From Amycolatopsis thailandensis (GTDB lineage Bacteria; Actinomycetota; Actinomycetes; Mycobacteriales; Pseudonocardiaceae), in the NCBI RefSeq assembly GCF_002234405.1, contig NZ_NMQT01000002.1, positions 1 to 64,000 of the forward strand: DNA of 64,000 bases, written 5' to 3'. The notes beneath the pieces were generated by a model, which saw nothing but the letters and a program-made list of their open reading frames with translations, was not told the origin of the DNA and ran no database searches. This document shows, in pieces, positions 57,047-64,000 of this stretch (position 1 is its first letter; every line of letters starts with the position of its first letter). The position numbers and the translations under genes were made by a program.

Positions 57047-59905
57047 TTAAGCGTCGACGATGGCGTACAGCGGCTTCTCAGGAACGACCACTCGGTATAC
57101 CAGGGGGCGATGGTCGGAAGGGAGAGCGTCGTTTGGCAGCTGAAGCATGAGAGCCATCACCATCCGGCTGGGATAGCCCTCGGTGGTGATCTCTCGGTCC
57201 AGCTCGTCCTTCTTCATCACCGGGTAAAGGATCGCGCAACCAGAGGTGGGCGTCCTCCCTGGGATCTTGTCGATCGCCTCACGATGCGCGCTTTCGGAGT
57301 TTCCGCGAATGCTCTCGTCCGCGCCCACGGTTCGTCCGTGGACGGTGAAGTCAGCTACGCCGCGTATATTCACTCGCCTGCCTGACTTCTGCTGCGGGAG
57401 CATGACGTCCCATCGGTCGATCACGTCTTCGGCGAGACTTGAGATCCAGGCTAAATCTGCGGTGAATTTATCAGGGGTCGCCCACTCTAGAGCGCTGAGG
57501 ACAGACACCATCTCTTGATGAGAAACTTCGCCGAGGAAGGCGTCAAATTTGCGTTTCTCGCCAGATAGGAGGACGCGGTCTTTTGCGGCTCTAAGCAGGG
57601 GGACGCAGGCGTCGATGTTTCGATCAAGAGCGGCTTGGTTGGTGAGTAGGGGGTACCCTGAGCTTGGTTCTTTTGTGCGGGTGCGACGTTCTACCAACTT
57701 GGCGTTATACATCTTATTTGCGGCTGTTGGCCTGAGGCCATGGCGAGCGACCAGCGGTGGTATGTCGAAGGGAGTGAAGACGGGGCGTCCATCGACCATG
57801 GTGGCGTACTGGCGCAGCTCGCTGCGAAAGTGCTCTTCGTCCCGACAGGCCGCTTCGAATGCGTCTCGCACGCCTGGGGTAATGAAAAGGCGAACGAGAT
57901 CACGGTATCCTTGCCGGAATCCAAACCAGCGCCCCATCTGCATGAGCGCTTCAGCGTGCCCAACTCTGCGCGAATAGTAGGTTACGGTGAGTCCTTCGAC
58001 AGTGAATCCGCGAGCGAGTTTGTTGCCGCCGACAAGAACTCGCCATACTGACCTCTTGTCGAAGTCTAGGTCCTCTTGTTCGATATCCTTGTCGCTGTTC
58101 ACGACTAATACGGGATTTCCGTTGGGTGCGATCCGGCGAACGGCCTCGCCGAGGAACTGTGCGAGATCTTCGTAGCGTGCGGGCATCGAATAGCCTAAAT
58201 CAAGTGCCTGCGAAACTGGCGCAAAATCCTCGTCGAAAAGTGATTGGAGACGGCTGTTCGCGCGTCCGCTCATGTATCCCGCGCTCCGCCACAATTCCTG
58301 GATAGTCTCCGCGCGCGAGCGCTGTCCAGCCTTTCGCATCGTCTCGTGAATGAGCATTGTGTGATGCTTGAACGGTCCGGAACCGTGGGCCTCGCGATAA
58401 AGTTTGATCGCTGCGGTGATGACGAAGGAGTCGAGCGCTGCTTGAAGTTCGTCGTCATCGTCTTTTTGATCAAGTAGAAGTCGGAGGTGAGCCATCTCCT
58501 TTGAGTTGCTGAAGTTGGGCGCGACGTCGGGGTCTAGGTCAAGATCATGGAAGTCCTCGGCGCCCATGTAACCCAGGGGGCGCTCCAGCGAGATAAGGTA
58601 ATCCTTGGGGAAGATGTCGGCGGCGTCGGTGGGATCTACGAATACGTTTGCGAACGGAGTCGCGGTATAGCCGATGTATTGGGCGCGTGGCAGTAGGTCA
58701 AGTAGTGTTGATAGGTGCTTATTTATAGTCGTTCGCTCTTTTTGGTCCTCGCTCCATTTTCGTGGATCCGTCGTATTTACGGATGCTTGGTCAGATTCAT
58801 CATCAATGATCAGTGCTGGGATATTTTCGAGCCGATCGGCGGTATTCTTTAGGTCTTTGACCAAGTTATTCAGGACGGTGGCGTTCTTCTTGACAATAAT
58901 CAGCCGGGCGTCACTGGTGAATAGATTATCTTTATGCCAGAGTGGCTTAGTGCGATCTCGGCGCTCGAACTCAAGTGCGGACCGGCCTTGTTGGAGGCGT
59001 CGGTAGTCGAACTGACGGTTGGTCATTCGATGTATGTCTGGCCTACCGATTTCTGATGGCCACGCGCCATGTCGGACAAACCTGTCGGCGATCCAATCTT
59101 CATCGTCTAGGTAGTCGATAAACTGGGCGGCATCTGGTTCGCTTTCCTCGGTGCCGCGAAGAATATTCTCGCGGCCTACTAGCTCCATATCTAGTCGCCG
59201 CTGGGTCTGCTCGCGCAGAATGTTCGTGGTTCCCGTCATCACGATGATGAGGCGATAGCCAGCATCGATAGACTTCGCGATCACGCCGGTGAAGTTGGCG
59301 GTCTTGCCGCTCTGGACGTAGCCGACAACTAACCCCTTCGTCGATCCCGCCTTCTCGCGTGACGGCTCGGTCAACCGCTCGACGACATGAGTGGTCGCGG
59401 TGTCGAGATTCGCGATCGCGTCTGCGTGCCAACCTCGCCGAGTGCGCAGGTAATCGATGTAGTGGCCCCAGTAGAAGTCGCGAGCCCGCTTGACCTCCTC
59501 GGTGTACCAAGGATCCCACGGGCCCGCGATGACCGTAGTCCCATCACCCTTGGCCAGCGGGAAGTGTCTGGCTATCTCGGTGGCGGTTTCGGAACTCAAG
59601 CCGAGCGCCGCGATCACTCGCGTCCGCCGCTCTTCACTGTTCGGCTCAGTGTCGTACGTCCACGAATTACCTGATATGGGCGCATTGTCCCATTTGGCGA
59701 GATTCAAGTGAAGATCGAGTCGCAGCTTGTCGTCAGGGCCGCTGGTCTCGAGGTGTTCTCGAAGCTTTTCTTCTGACACGTCGAGGTCGGGGTCGAGATC
59801 GTCCGCTTCTACTTGAGCGCGCCGGACGAGGCCGCGTGGCGTGTTGTCTTCCATGGCACGTAAGGCGCTGGTGTACGCCTGGATGAGTGGCGTGATCATA
59901 TTCAT
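57047..59905 (-). CDS. Z1-domain SF2 helicase-like protein of MORC-type R-M system
   Basis: 952 residues. Z1 (PF10593) architecture: Walker A GYVQSGKT at 195-202, Walker B-like IIDDESDQAS at 366-375, IGYTATPFANV and the motif VI region MQMGRWFGFRQGYRDLVRLF. An N-terminal region of about 190 residues precedes the motor. Z1 proteins are predicted ATP-driven DNA translocases in systems with a MutL-like GHKL ATPase, as described by Iyer, Abhiman and Aravind. Overlaps the DUF4420 gene by 4 bp. Confidence 0.88.
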   Translation of the reverse strand: MNMITPLIQAYTSALRAMEDNTPRGLVRRAQVEADDLDPDLDVSEEKLREHLETSGPDDKLRLDLHLNLAKWDNAPISGNSWTYDTEPNSEERRTRVIAALGLSSETATEIARHFPLAKGDGTTVIAGPWDPWYTEEVKRARDFYWGHYIDYLRTRRGWHADAIANLDTATTHVVERLTEPSREKAGSTKGLVVGYVQSGKTANFTGVIAKSIDAGYRLIIVMTGTTNILREQTQRRLDMELVGRENILRGTEESEPDAAQFIDYLDDEDWIADRFVRHGAWPSEIGRPDIHRMTNRQFDYRRLQQGRSALEFERRDRTKPLWHKDNLFTSDARLIIVKKNATVLNNLVKDLKNTADRLENIPALIIDDESDQASVNTTDPRKWSEDQKERTTINKHLSTLLDLLPRAQYIGYTATPFANVFVDPTDAADIFPKDYLISLERPLGYMGAEDFHDLDLDPDVAPNFSNSKEMAHLRLLLDQKDDDDELQAALDSFVITAAIKLYREAHGSGPFKHHTMLIHETMRKAGQRSRAETIQELWRSAGYMSGRANSRLQSLFDEDFAPVSQALDLGYSMPARYEDLAQFLGEAVRRIAPNGNPVLVVNSDKDIEQEDLDFDKRSVWRVLVGGNKLARGFTVEGLTVTYYSRRVGHAEALMQMGRWFGFRQGYRDLVRLFITPGVRDAFEAACRDEEHFRSELRQYATMVDGRPVFTPFDIPPLVARHGLRPTAANKMYNAKLVERRTRTKEPSSGYPLLTNQAALDRNIDACVPLLRAAKDRVLLSGEKRKFDAFLGEVSHQEMVSVLSALEWATPDKFTADLAWISSLAEDVIDRWDVMLPQQKSGRRVNIRGVADFTVHGRTVGADESIRGNSESAHREAIDKIPGRTPTSGCAILYPVMKKDELDREITTEGYPSRMVMALMLQLPNDALPSDHRPLVYRVVVPEKPLYAIVDA

Positions 59906-60897
59906 CCTTCGAAGGCGCAGGAGAGTTGGATGATTTCTGGAGTTTGGCGTGGATGGGCCAAGCCGTCGAGGTTGATTCGGTAGTGGACCTCGGTGATGCG
60001 GTCCATGACGACCCCGCGGTCGTCTAGGTCGTCCGCGGTGAGCCTGGGGAAGGTGTCAGCTACGAGGTAGCCACGACTTGTCGCTCGCCGGGTCCATGTT
60101 GTAGTCAGACGTTCTCGGTAGTCACTCCGCCATCCGGCTCGCGAGAGCGCTTCGGCGAAGCGGTCCTGCGTGTGGCCGGGATTGATCTTCGTTGAGATCG
60201 CCTCGATTAAGTCAGGCAAGCTGCGGCCGGCTCCCGCGCCTGCGGCCGTGAGTTGATGTGACACGAGCCAGAGTGGGCGTCCCACCTTGGGCACAAGTTG
60301 GTTCAGTGATTCGATCCAATGCGTCCGAGATTCCGATGTGGTGGTTTTGACCTCGAGATCGAAATCTGGAAGGCCGAAATCATGCTCTTCGTTTTGGCTG
60401 CCGCACCATGCGTCGACTGCCTTGGTGGCGCCAAGGCAGTCGACGAGTCCGCCTAGGACTAGTAACTCACCGAGCAGCCCGATCTCACGCTCTCTGGGTA
60501 ATGAATCGGGTGACGTTAGGAGGGCGGACATTCGATCGAGGGTTGCGTGAAGCGCTTGGCTCGGTGACATGCCTCCGAGTTGGACTCGATCGGCTACCGA
60601 GCACAGAACCGGATAGGCGTCGCGGAAGAGCTCAGGCACCCTGACGACTACTTCGAACCATCGTTTCCCGTCTCGGATCGCGATCCGGTTGAAGATGTTG
60701 CGAAGACCGGTGTCTATCGCATCATCATTAGACGAGACCTCGATCCGTAGCCCGATTTCCCGTGCACGTGGCTCTATGAAGATGGACGCATCGGGCTTGC
60801 CTACGATCGGAAGTTTCACCGGAACCTCGCCGCTGAGCAGCTGGTCGAAGCCTTCGGCGGAGACGTGACGCTTGTCGATCGTCGTGCTCGACGTCAT
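59902..60897 (-). CDS. DUF4420 PD-(D/E)XK nuclease-like protein
   Basis: 331 residues from ATG 60897, which overlaps the GHKL stop by 4 bp (ATGA); an earlier start at 60939 would overlap more. PF14390-like: REREIGLLGELLVLGGLVDC with the leading Glu, and HDFGLPDFDLEVKTTTSE giving the D...E-x-K core. Predicted restriction nuclease of the system. The C-terminal LTADDLDDRGVVMDRITEV region is typical of the family. Confidence 0.82.
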   Translation of the reverse strand: MTSSTTIDKRHVSAEGFDQLLSGEVPVKLPIVGKPDASIFIEPRAREIGLRIEVSSNDDAIDTGLRNIFNRIAIRDGKRWFEVVVRVPELFRDAYPVLCSVADRVQLGGMSPSQALHATLDRMSALLTSPDSLPREREIGLLGELLVLGGLVDCLGATKAVDAWCGSQNEEHDFGLPDFDLEVKTTTSESRTHWIESLNQLVPKVGRPLWLVSHQLTAAGAGAGRSLPDLIEAISTKINPGHTQDRFAEALSRAGWRSDYRERLTTTWTRRATSRGYLVADTFPRLTADDLDDRGVVMDRITEVHYRINLDGLAHPRQTPEIIQLSCAFEG

Positions 60898-62456
60898 TGG
60901 CGTTCGGCTCGAGCCGCTGTCGTCAGGATCGTTTGCCACAGAGCGATATTATCCTTATCTTTTGGCCCGAGGTGATTTCCCTCGAACACGTTGGAAACCA
61001 CTAGGTATAGAAGAGACTTAAGCAAGGGTAGGTCGTTGAGGCCGCCGTGTTTACCGCCGAGAAGCATCTTGCGATAACGCTTGTTGAGCCACAATGTTCG
61101 TTGGTCGCGATCGACGCGAAAGAATAGGTCGTCGGCGAACATGTCCCAGCGAATATCGATGGGTTCTTCGCCAGCCTTCTCCGGTATCTCGCGTTTGATC
61201 AATTCGCGGAGTCGGGGTGGTAGGCCGGCTCCAGGGTGAACCATCGCTGTTCGTTTGGTCGAACGCTTCCTGGACTCAGTATGCACAGTCTCGGCTAGGT
61301 CGAAGTACTCGTCGAGGCTGAGGCCGTCGGTCGACCTGGCCAAAGCTGCTAGTCGAGCGAACTCAGGGCCCACGTTCACCCGCGACTTCTCGGGATTCAT
61401 CCTGAAGAGCCCCGCTACATCGCTATCGAGATCTACCTCGACGCGAGCCAGGCGGAGTTTCGGATTGGGCGCGTGCACGCCTTCCCAGCCTCCTGCCTGC
61501 AAGAGACGATCGCGTCTATAGAAGTACAGGCCTTGATGATTGACGGGGTTGCCGGTCAGCTGAAACGATGGGTTCGCTGACTGGCCTGGCCATAGATGGC
61601 ATCGAAAGTCGAGCTTAAGCCCGTTTTCTTCAGCAGTCAGAATCTTTGGGAAACCTGGGCGGCCGGGGAAGGCGTATCCGAACGGATTGAGTGGTGTGAC
61701 GGGTATGGGAGGCCCGATAAACCCAGTGTCTACTTCGTAAACGTCGAATTCAACGTTTATTCGATCTTGCTCGATAAAACGGTGAAATATCATGCCGATG
61801 TGCTGGCATGTATTGGTTATTGCGTGATCGATGAACTCGTCGACTCGACGAGGGTCCTGTGTGACGGGGAATGCCACGACGTCGTCCCAGCGAACCACGG
61901 TGCCACTGTCACTGAGCTGTATGCGCCAGTTTCGCTCCAGCTCTGACCTAGCGAAATCTCCAGAAACCACGTCGCACGCGAAACTACGTTGTCCGCTATC
62001 CTCAAGCCGCCATCGCCGTCCTACCGCTTCATGGGTGGACGCTTTCGACATCACGGTCAGGCACCTGGCTTGGCTGAAGGAAGCGGCTTTAAGGCCTAGT
62101 CCGAAGTGGCCGAGATCGCCGTCTTCGTACTTTCGCCGCCCACCTACGGTCATCGCGGAATCGATCACGTCCGCCGACATGCCTCGACCGTTATCCACCA
62201 CATATAGGGAGGTCAAGCGCTCCTCGACCTTTACGAGGCGAATGAGGACTTGCGTCGCGCCGGCGTCGATCGAGTTGTCGACGAGGTCGGCGAGGGCTGT
62301 GGGTAGAGAGTGATTCCGCCCGATACTGTCCAGTGCTCGGGGATCGGGTGGAAGCTCGATGCTTCCGTTGGTCGGTACGGTACGGCTCCACTCGACCACG
62401 AGTTCCACCCCTACTCCTATCGGCTGCGTGGCCCAATGGTCCGTGAGCCACGCCAT
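60894..62456 (-). CDS. MutL/MORC-like GHKL ATPase of R-M system
   Basis: 520 residues (ATG 62456; a GTG near 62408 with AGGAG upstream may be the real start). GHKL motifs: N box ALADLVDNSIDAGA, G1 DNGRGM at 88-93, G2 GHFGLGLKAAS at 116-126. This is the MutL/MORC type. A C-terminal part of about 350 residues with RDRLLQAGGWEG and FRMNPEKSRVNVGPEF has the MORC S5-like domain. ATP-dependent clamp that could couple DNA sensing to the nuclease. First gene of the effector operon. Confidence 0.87.
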   Translation of the reverse strand: MAWLTDHWATQPIGVGVELVVEWSRTVPTNGSIELPPDPRALDSIGRNHSLPTALADLVDNSIDAGATQVLIRLVKVEERLTSLYVVDNGRGMSADVIDSAMTVGGRRKYEDGDLGHFGLGLKAASFSQARCLTVMSKASTHEAVGRRWRLEDSGQRSFACDVVSGDFARSELERNWRIQLSDSGTVVRWDDVVAFPVTQDPRRVDEFIDHAITNTCQHIGMIFHRFIEQDRINVEFDVYEVDTGFIGPPIPVTPLNPFGYAFPGRPGFPKILTAEENGLKLDFRCHLWPGQSANPSFQLTGNPVNHQGLYFYRRDRLLQAGGWEGVHAPNPKLRLARVEVDLDSDVAGLFRMNPEKSRVNVGPEFARLAALARSTDGLSLDEYFDLAETVHTESRKRSTKRTAMVHPGAGLPPRLRELIKREIPEKAGEEPIDIRWDMFADDLFFRVDRDQRTLWLNKRYRKMLLGGKHGGLNDLPLLKSLLYLVVSNVFEGNHLGPKDKDNIALWQTILTTAARAERQ

Positions 62457-62666
62457 ACTCCGATATCCCCGATTATGAGCTACTCGTTACTGGACGTTAC
62501 CAAGATGAGTCGAACATGGGTAGCCATGTCAACGAGCAGAGCAACGGGCTCGATGCTTCTCTGATGCTGTTCGAGCGGAGTGTCCTGGCACGGCGACCAC
62601 TTAGTCGGCGCAGTGATGTGAGCGGCAGCGGCGGCGGTAGCGGCGGCGGTAGCGTGCGGTGCCTGC

Positions 62667-62900
62667 TCATAGTTCTGGAAAAGTGCCGCGAACAACAGCG
62701 ATAAGGCGTTCCGCGGCCTCGCGGTCGAACTGCAATGTTTGGCTTACCTTCTTCTCCGATTGCCTGTCATCGGATCCGTAGGTACTCAGTTGGAGCAGGT
62801 TCCCCGTCGGAGTGATAACGGTTCTGTAACCGCACTCCACTTCCGTGGGGTGGGGCTTCGAGTCTCCCGCCACTTTGAAGAAGTCTGTTACTCGCGCCAT
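62667..62900 (-). CDS. small conserved protein at the 5' edge of the R-M island
   Basis: 77 residues from ATG 62900. Seen: MARVTDFFKVAGDSKPHPTE, YRTVITPTGNLLQLSTYGSD and KKVSQTLQFDREAAERL. I have seen this type of small protein beside restriction systems, sometimes misnamed methionyl-tRNA formyltransferase; its function is unknown. The frame is open upstream but that part looks random. The 210 bases between it and the GHKL gene hold no gene; a Gly-Ser-coding GGCGGTAGC repeat tract lies at 62635-62660. Confidence 0.6.
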   Translation of the reverse strand: MARVTDFFKVAGDSKPHPTEVECGYRTVITPTGNLLQLSTYGSDDRQSEKKVSQTLQFDREAAERLIAVVRGTFPEL

Positions 62901-63078
62901 CCACCTACTGTGCCACAACCTGGAACCTCTAAGGTGCCTCGGTTTTGGCCTAGACAGCGGCGCCAAGACACGCCGGACCACGATCGGTTCGAGTCTTTGG
63001 CGAGCCTGGCGGGGCAGGTCCTCGACGCGAGCGGCGGGTTGTTCCTCGGTCCTCCGGGCCTAGGGGTTCAATAGGGCG

Positions 63079-63972
63079 GTGACGTGGTTCAGCGAGGACG
63101 AACTCCGCAGGCAGGCCGGCGACGTCTCGTTCGCGCGCGGGGCCAGGTACCTGGAGTCGGTCGAGGCGCTGGACGACGTCGCGGGCGGGGTCGCGGCGGT
63201 GGTCAGCGGCACGGACCGGTACACGGTCCGGCTGCGCAACGTCGGCGGCGAGCTCGTGGGCGAGTGCTCCTGCCCGCACGCGGCGGACGGCTTCTTCTGC
63301 AAGCACTGCGTGGCCGTTGGGCTGCTGGTCCTGGAGGGCGTGGCGGACGGTGGCGCGGCCGACATCCGCGGGTACGTCGAAACGCTCACCCGCGACGAGC
63401 TGGTCGAGCTGCTCGTCGGGCACGCGAACGAGGACCCCGTCCTGTTCCGCAAGCTCTCGCTCAAGGCGGGCCGCGAGGACCTCGACGCGTTGCGGCGGCA
63501 CGTCGAGGGAACGTTGCGGTTGCGCGGTTTCGTCGGGTTCCAGGGCACACTCGCGTACACCGAGAAGGTGCGCGAGGTGCTCGCCACCGCCAAGGAGATC
63601 ATGGACGCGCCGCTGCTGTGCCGCGTCGTCGAACTCGTCGTCGAGGCGCTGGACTTCGTCGAGGACTCGTTCGGCGCGCTCGGCGAAGAGGTCCGTACGG
63701 CGCTCGCGTTGTACGCGGAGGCCTGCGCGGACTCGCCGCCGGAGCCCAAGGAACTCGCGGAGTGGTTGCTACGCCTGGACCTCGACGGATCGGGCCGCGT
63801 CGACGTGAGCGTCGCGGACTTCACCACCGGGCTCGGCTTCGAAGGGCTCGCGGTGTTCCGCGCCGGCGTCGAAGAGCGGTGGCGGCTCGACGACGGAGAG
63901 GACCCGTACCGCAGCCGCAAACTCCAGCGGCTGCGCGAAGGATTCGCCGCGACGCGGAACTGGAAAGCCTAG
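63079..63972 (+). CDS. SWIM zinc-finger protein
   Basis: 297 residues. N-terminal SWIM domain: ECSCPHAADGFFCKHCVAVG giving C-x-C and C-x-H zinc ligands, preceded by FARGARYLESVEALDDVAGG. The remaining 200 residues are helical (DELVELLVGHANEDPVLFRK, TEKVREVLATAKEIMDAPLL). High-GC codon use returns here, so it marks the backbone side of the island. SWIM proteins bind DNA or proteins; function unknown. Confidence 0.85.
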   Translation: MTWFSEDELRRQAGDVSFARGARYLESVEALDDVAGGVAAVVSGTDRYTVRLRNVGGELVGECSCPHAADGFFCKHCVAVGLLVLEGVADGGAADIRGYVETLTRDELVELLVGHANEDPVLFRKLSLKAGREDLDALRRHVEGTLRLRGFVGFQGTLAYTEKVREVLATAKEIMDAPLLCRVVELVVEALDFVEDSFGALGEEVRTALALYAEACADSPPEPKELAEWLLRLDLDGSGRVDVSVADFTTGLGFEGLAVFRAGVEERWRLDDGEDPYRSRKLQRLREGFAATRNWKA

Positions 63973-64000
63973 GACCGCGGGCGGTGCCGCACCCCGGAGT

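Larger units (their letters stand above)
54150..62900. other. AT-richer restriction-modification island
   Basis: Between the tRNA terminator and about 62.9 kb the sequence has visibly more A+T, more ATA/TTA/AGA codons and less extreme third-position GC than the flanks. All genes run on the minus strand and form one MORC-type restriction system. No integrase, transposase or flanking direct repeat was found, so boundaries are estimates. Confidence 0.6.

Noticed and set aside
62516-62704. 62-codon plus-strand frame with SGSGGGSGGGS
   Set aside because: It is a GGCGGTAGC repeat tract in the gap beside the GHKL gene; no start signal or family.
1-64000. CRISPR array
   Set aside because: The only regularly spaced repeats are the 21-nt CACGCG tracts, which have two or three units and no spacers of constant length.

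Overview
The window is high-GC actinobacterial DNA and most likely comes from a member of the Pseudonocardiaceae close to Amycolatopsis. The evidence is a mycobacterial-type galactan transferase/exporter block (glfT1-wzt-wzm) near the proteasome activator gene bpa, two type VII secretion (ESX) EspG/PPE-like modules, an SsgB-like sporulation protein, a large LuxR-type (LAL) regulator, GTG/TTG starts, 4-bp stop/start overlaps and many secreted proteases. The organism name is inference; no rRNA is present.

Region 1 (0-14.3 kb): galactan export genes on the minus strand, then a complete set of predicted pseudaminic acid genes. These are pseH and pseI behind a GT29 sialyltransferase-like gene and a coiled-coil gene, then pseC/pseB on the minus strand, then pseF/pseG. 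A SUKH (SMI1/KNR4) gene split by an in-frame TAG and a frameshifted tandem copy of a small acidic gene lie in or beside the cluster. It is followed by bpa, a lysine-less NifS-like protein and a quinone oxidoreductase. From memory, these and the galactan genes are near-neighbours in Mycobacterium tuberculosis (Rv3777-Rv3783), so the pse block looks like an insertion into a conserved surface-polymer neighbourhood.

Region 2 (14.3-28.9 kb): secreted M28 aminopeptidase, a membrane-anchored zinc peptidase, MarR regulator, ECF42-type sigma factor with its DGPF/YCII partner, a lectin-bearing metalloprotease, tRNA-Ser(UGA), small conserved proteins, a lipoprotein serine protease, an SDR enzyme behind a perfect operator-like palindrome, an MFS transporter and a GGDEF diguanylate cyclase.

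Region 3 (29-50.1 kb): ESX-associated module A (EspG, small ESX-type protein, PPE-like, EspC-like, YbaB-like), LAL regulator, alpha-lytic-type protease, SsgB-like protein, Lrp regulator, KAS III, class III adenylate cyclase, FBP zinc-finger protein, methyltransferase, GntR regulator, TSUP exporter with a tiny leader ORF, an aromatic aminotransferase, a DLH-like protein, and ESX module B (small protein, PPE-like, EspG). No ESX core (EccB/C/D/E, MycP) is in the window.

Region 4 (50.1-64 kb): acetoacetyl-CoA synthetase, an MprF-like membrane protein, tRNA-Ser(GCU) and tRNA-Arg(ACG) with a strong terminator. Then comes a visibly AT-richer island (about 54.2-62.9 kb) holding a MutL/MORC-type restriction-modification system: GHKL ATPase, DUF4420 nuclease, Z1 helicase-like protein, cytosine methylase, Vsr nuclease and two small unknowns. 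Backbone DNA resumes with a SWIM zinc-finger gene.

Scattered between genes are five long near-perfect hairpins (21-28 bp arms) and three tracts of a 21-nt repeat beginning CACGCG. These look like dispersed non-coding repeat families of this lineage.
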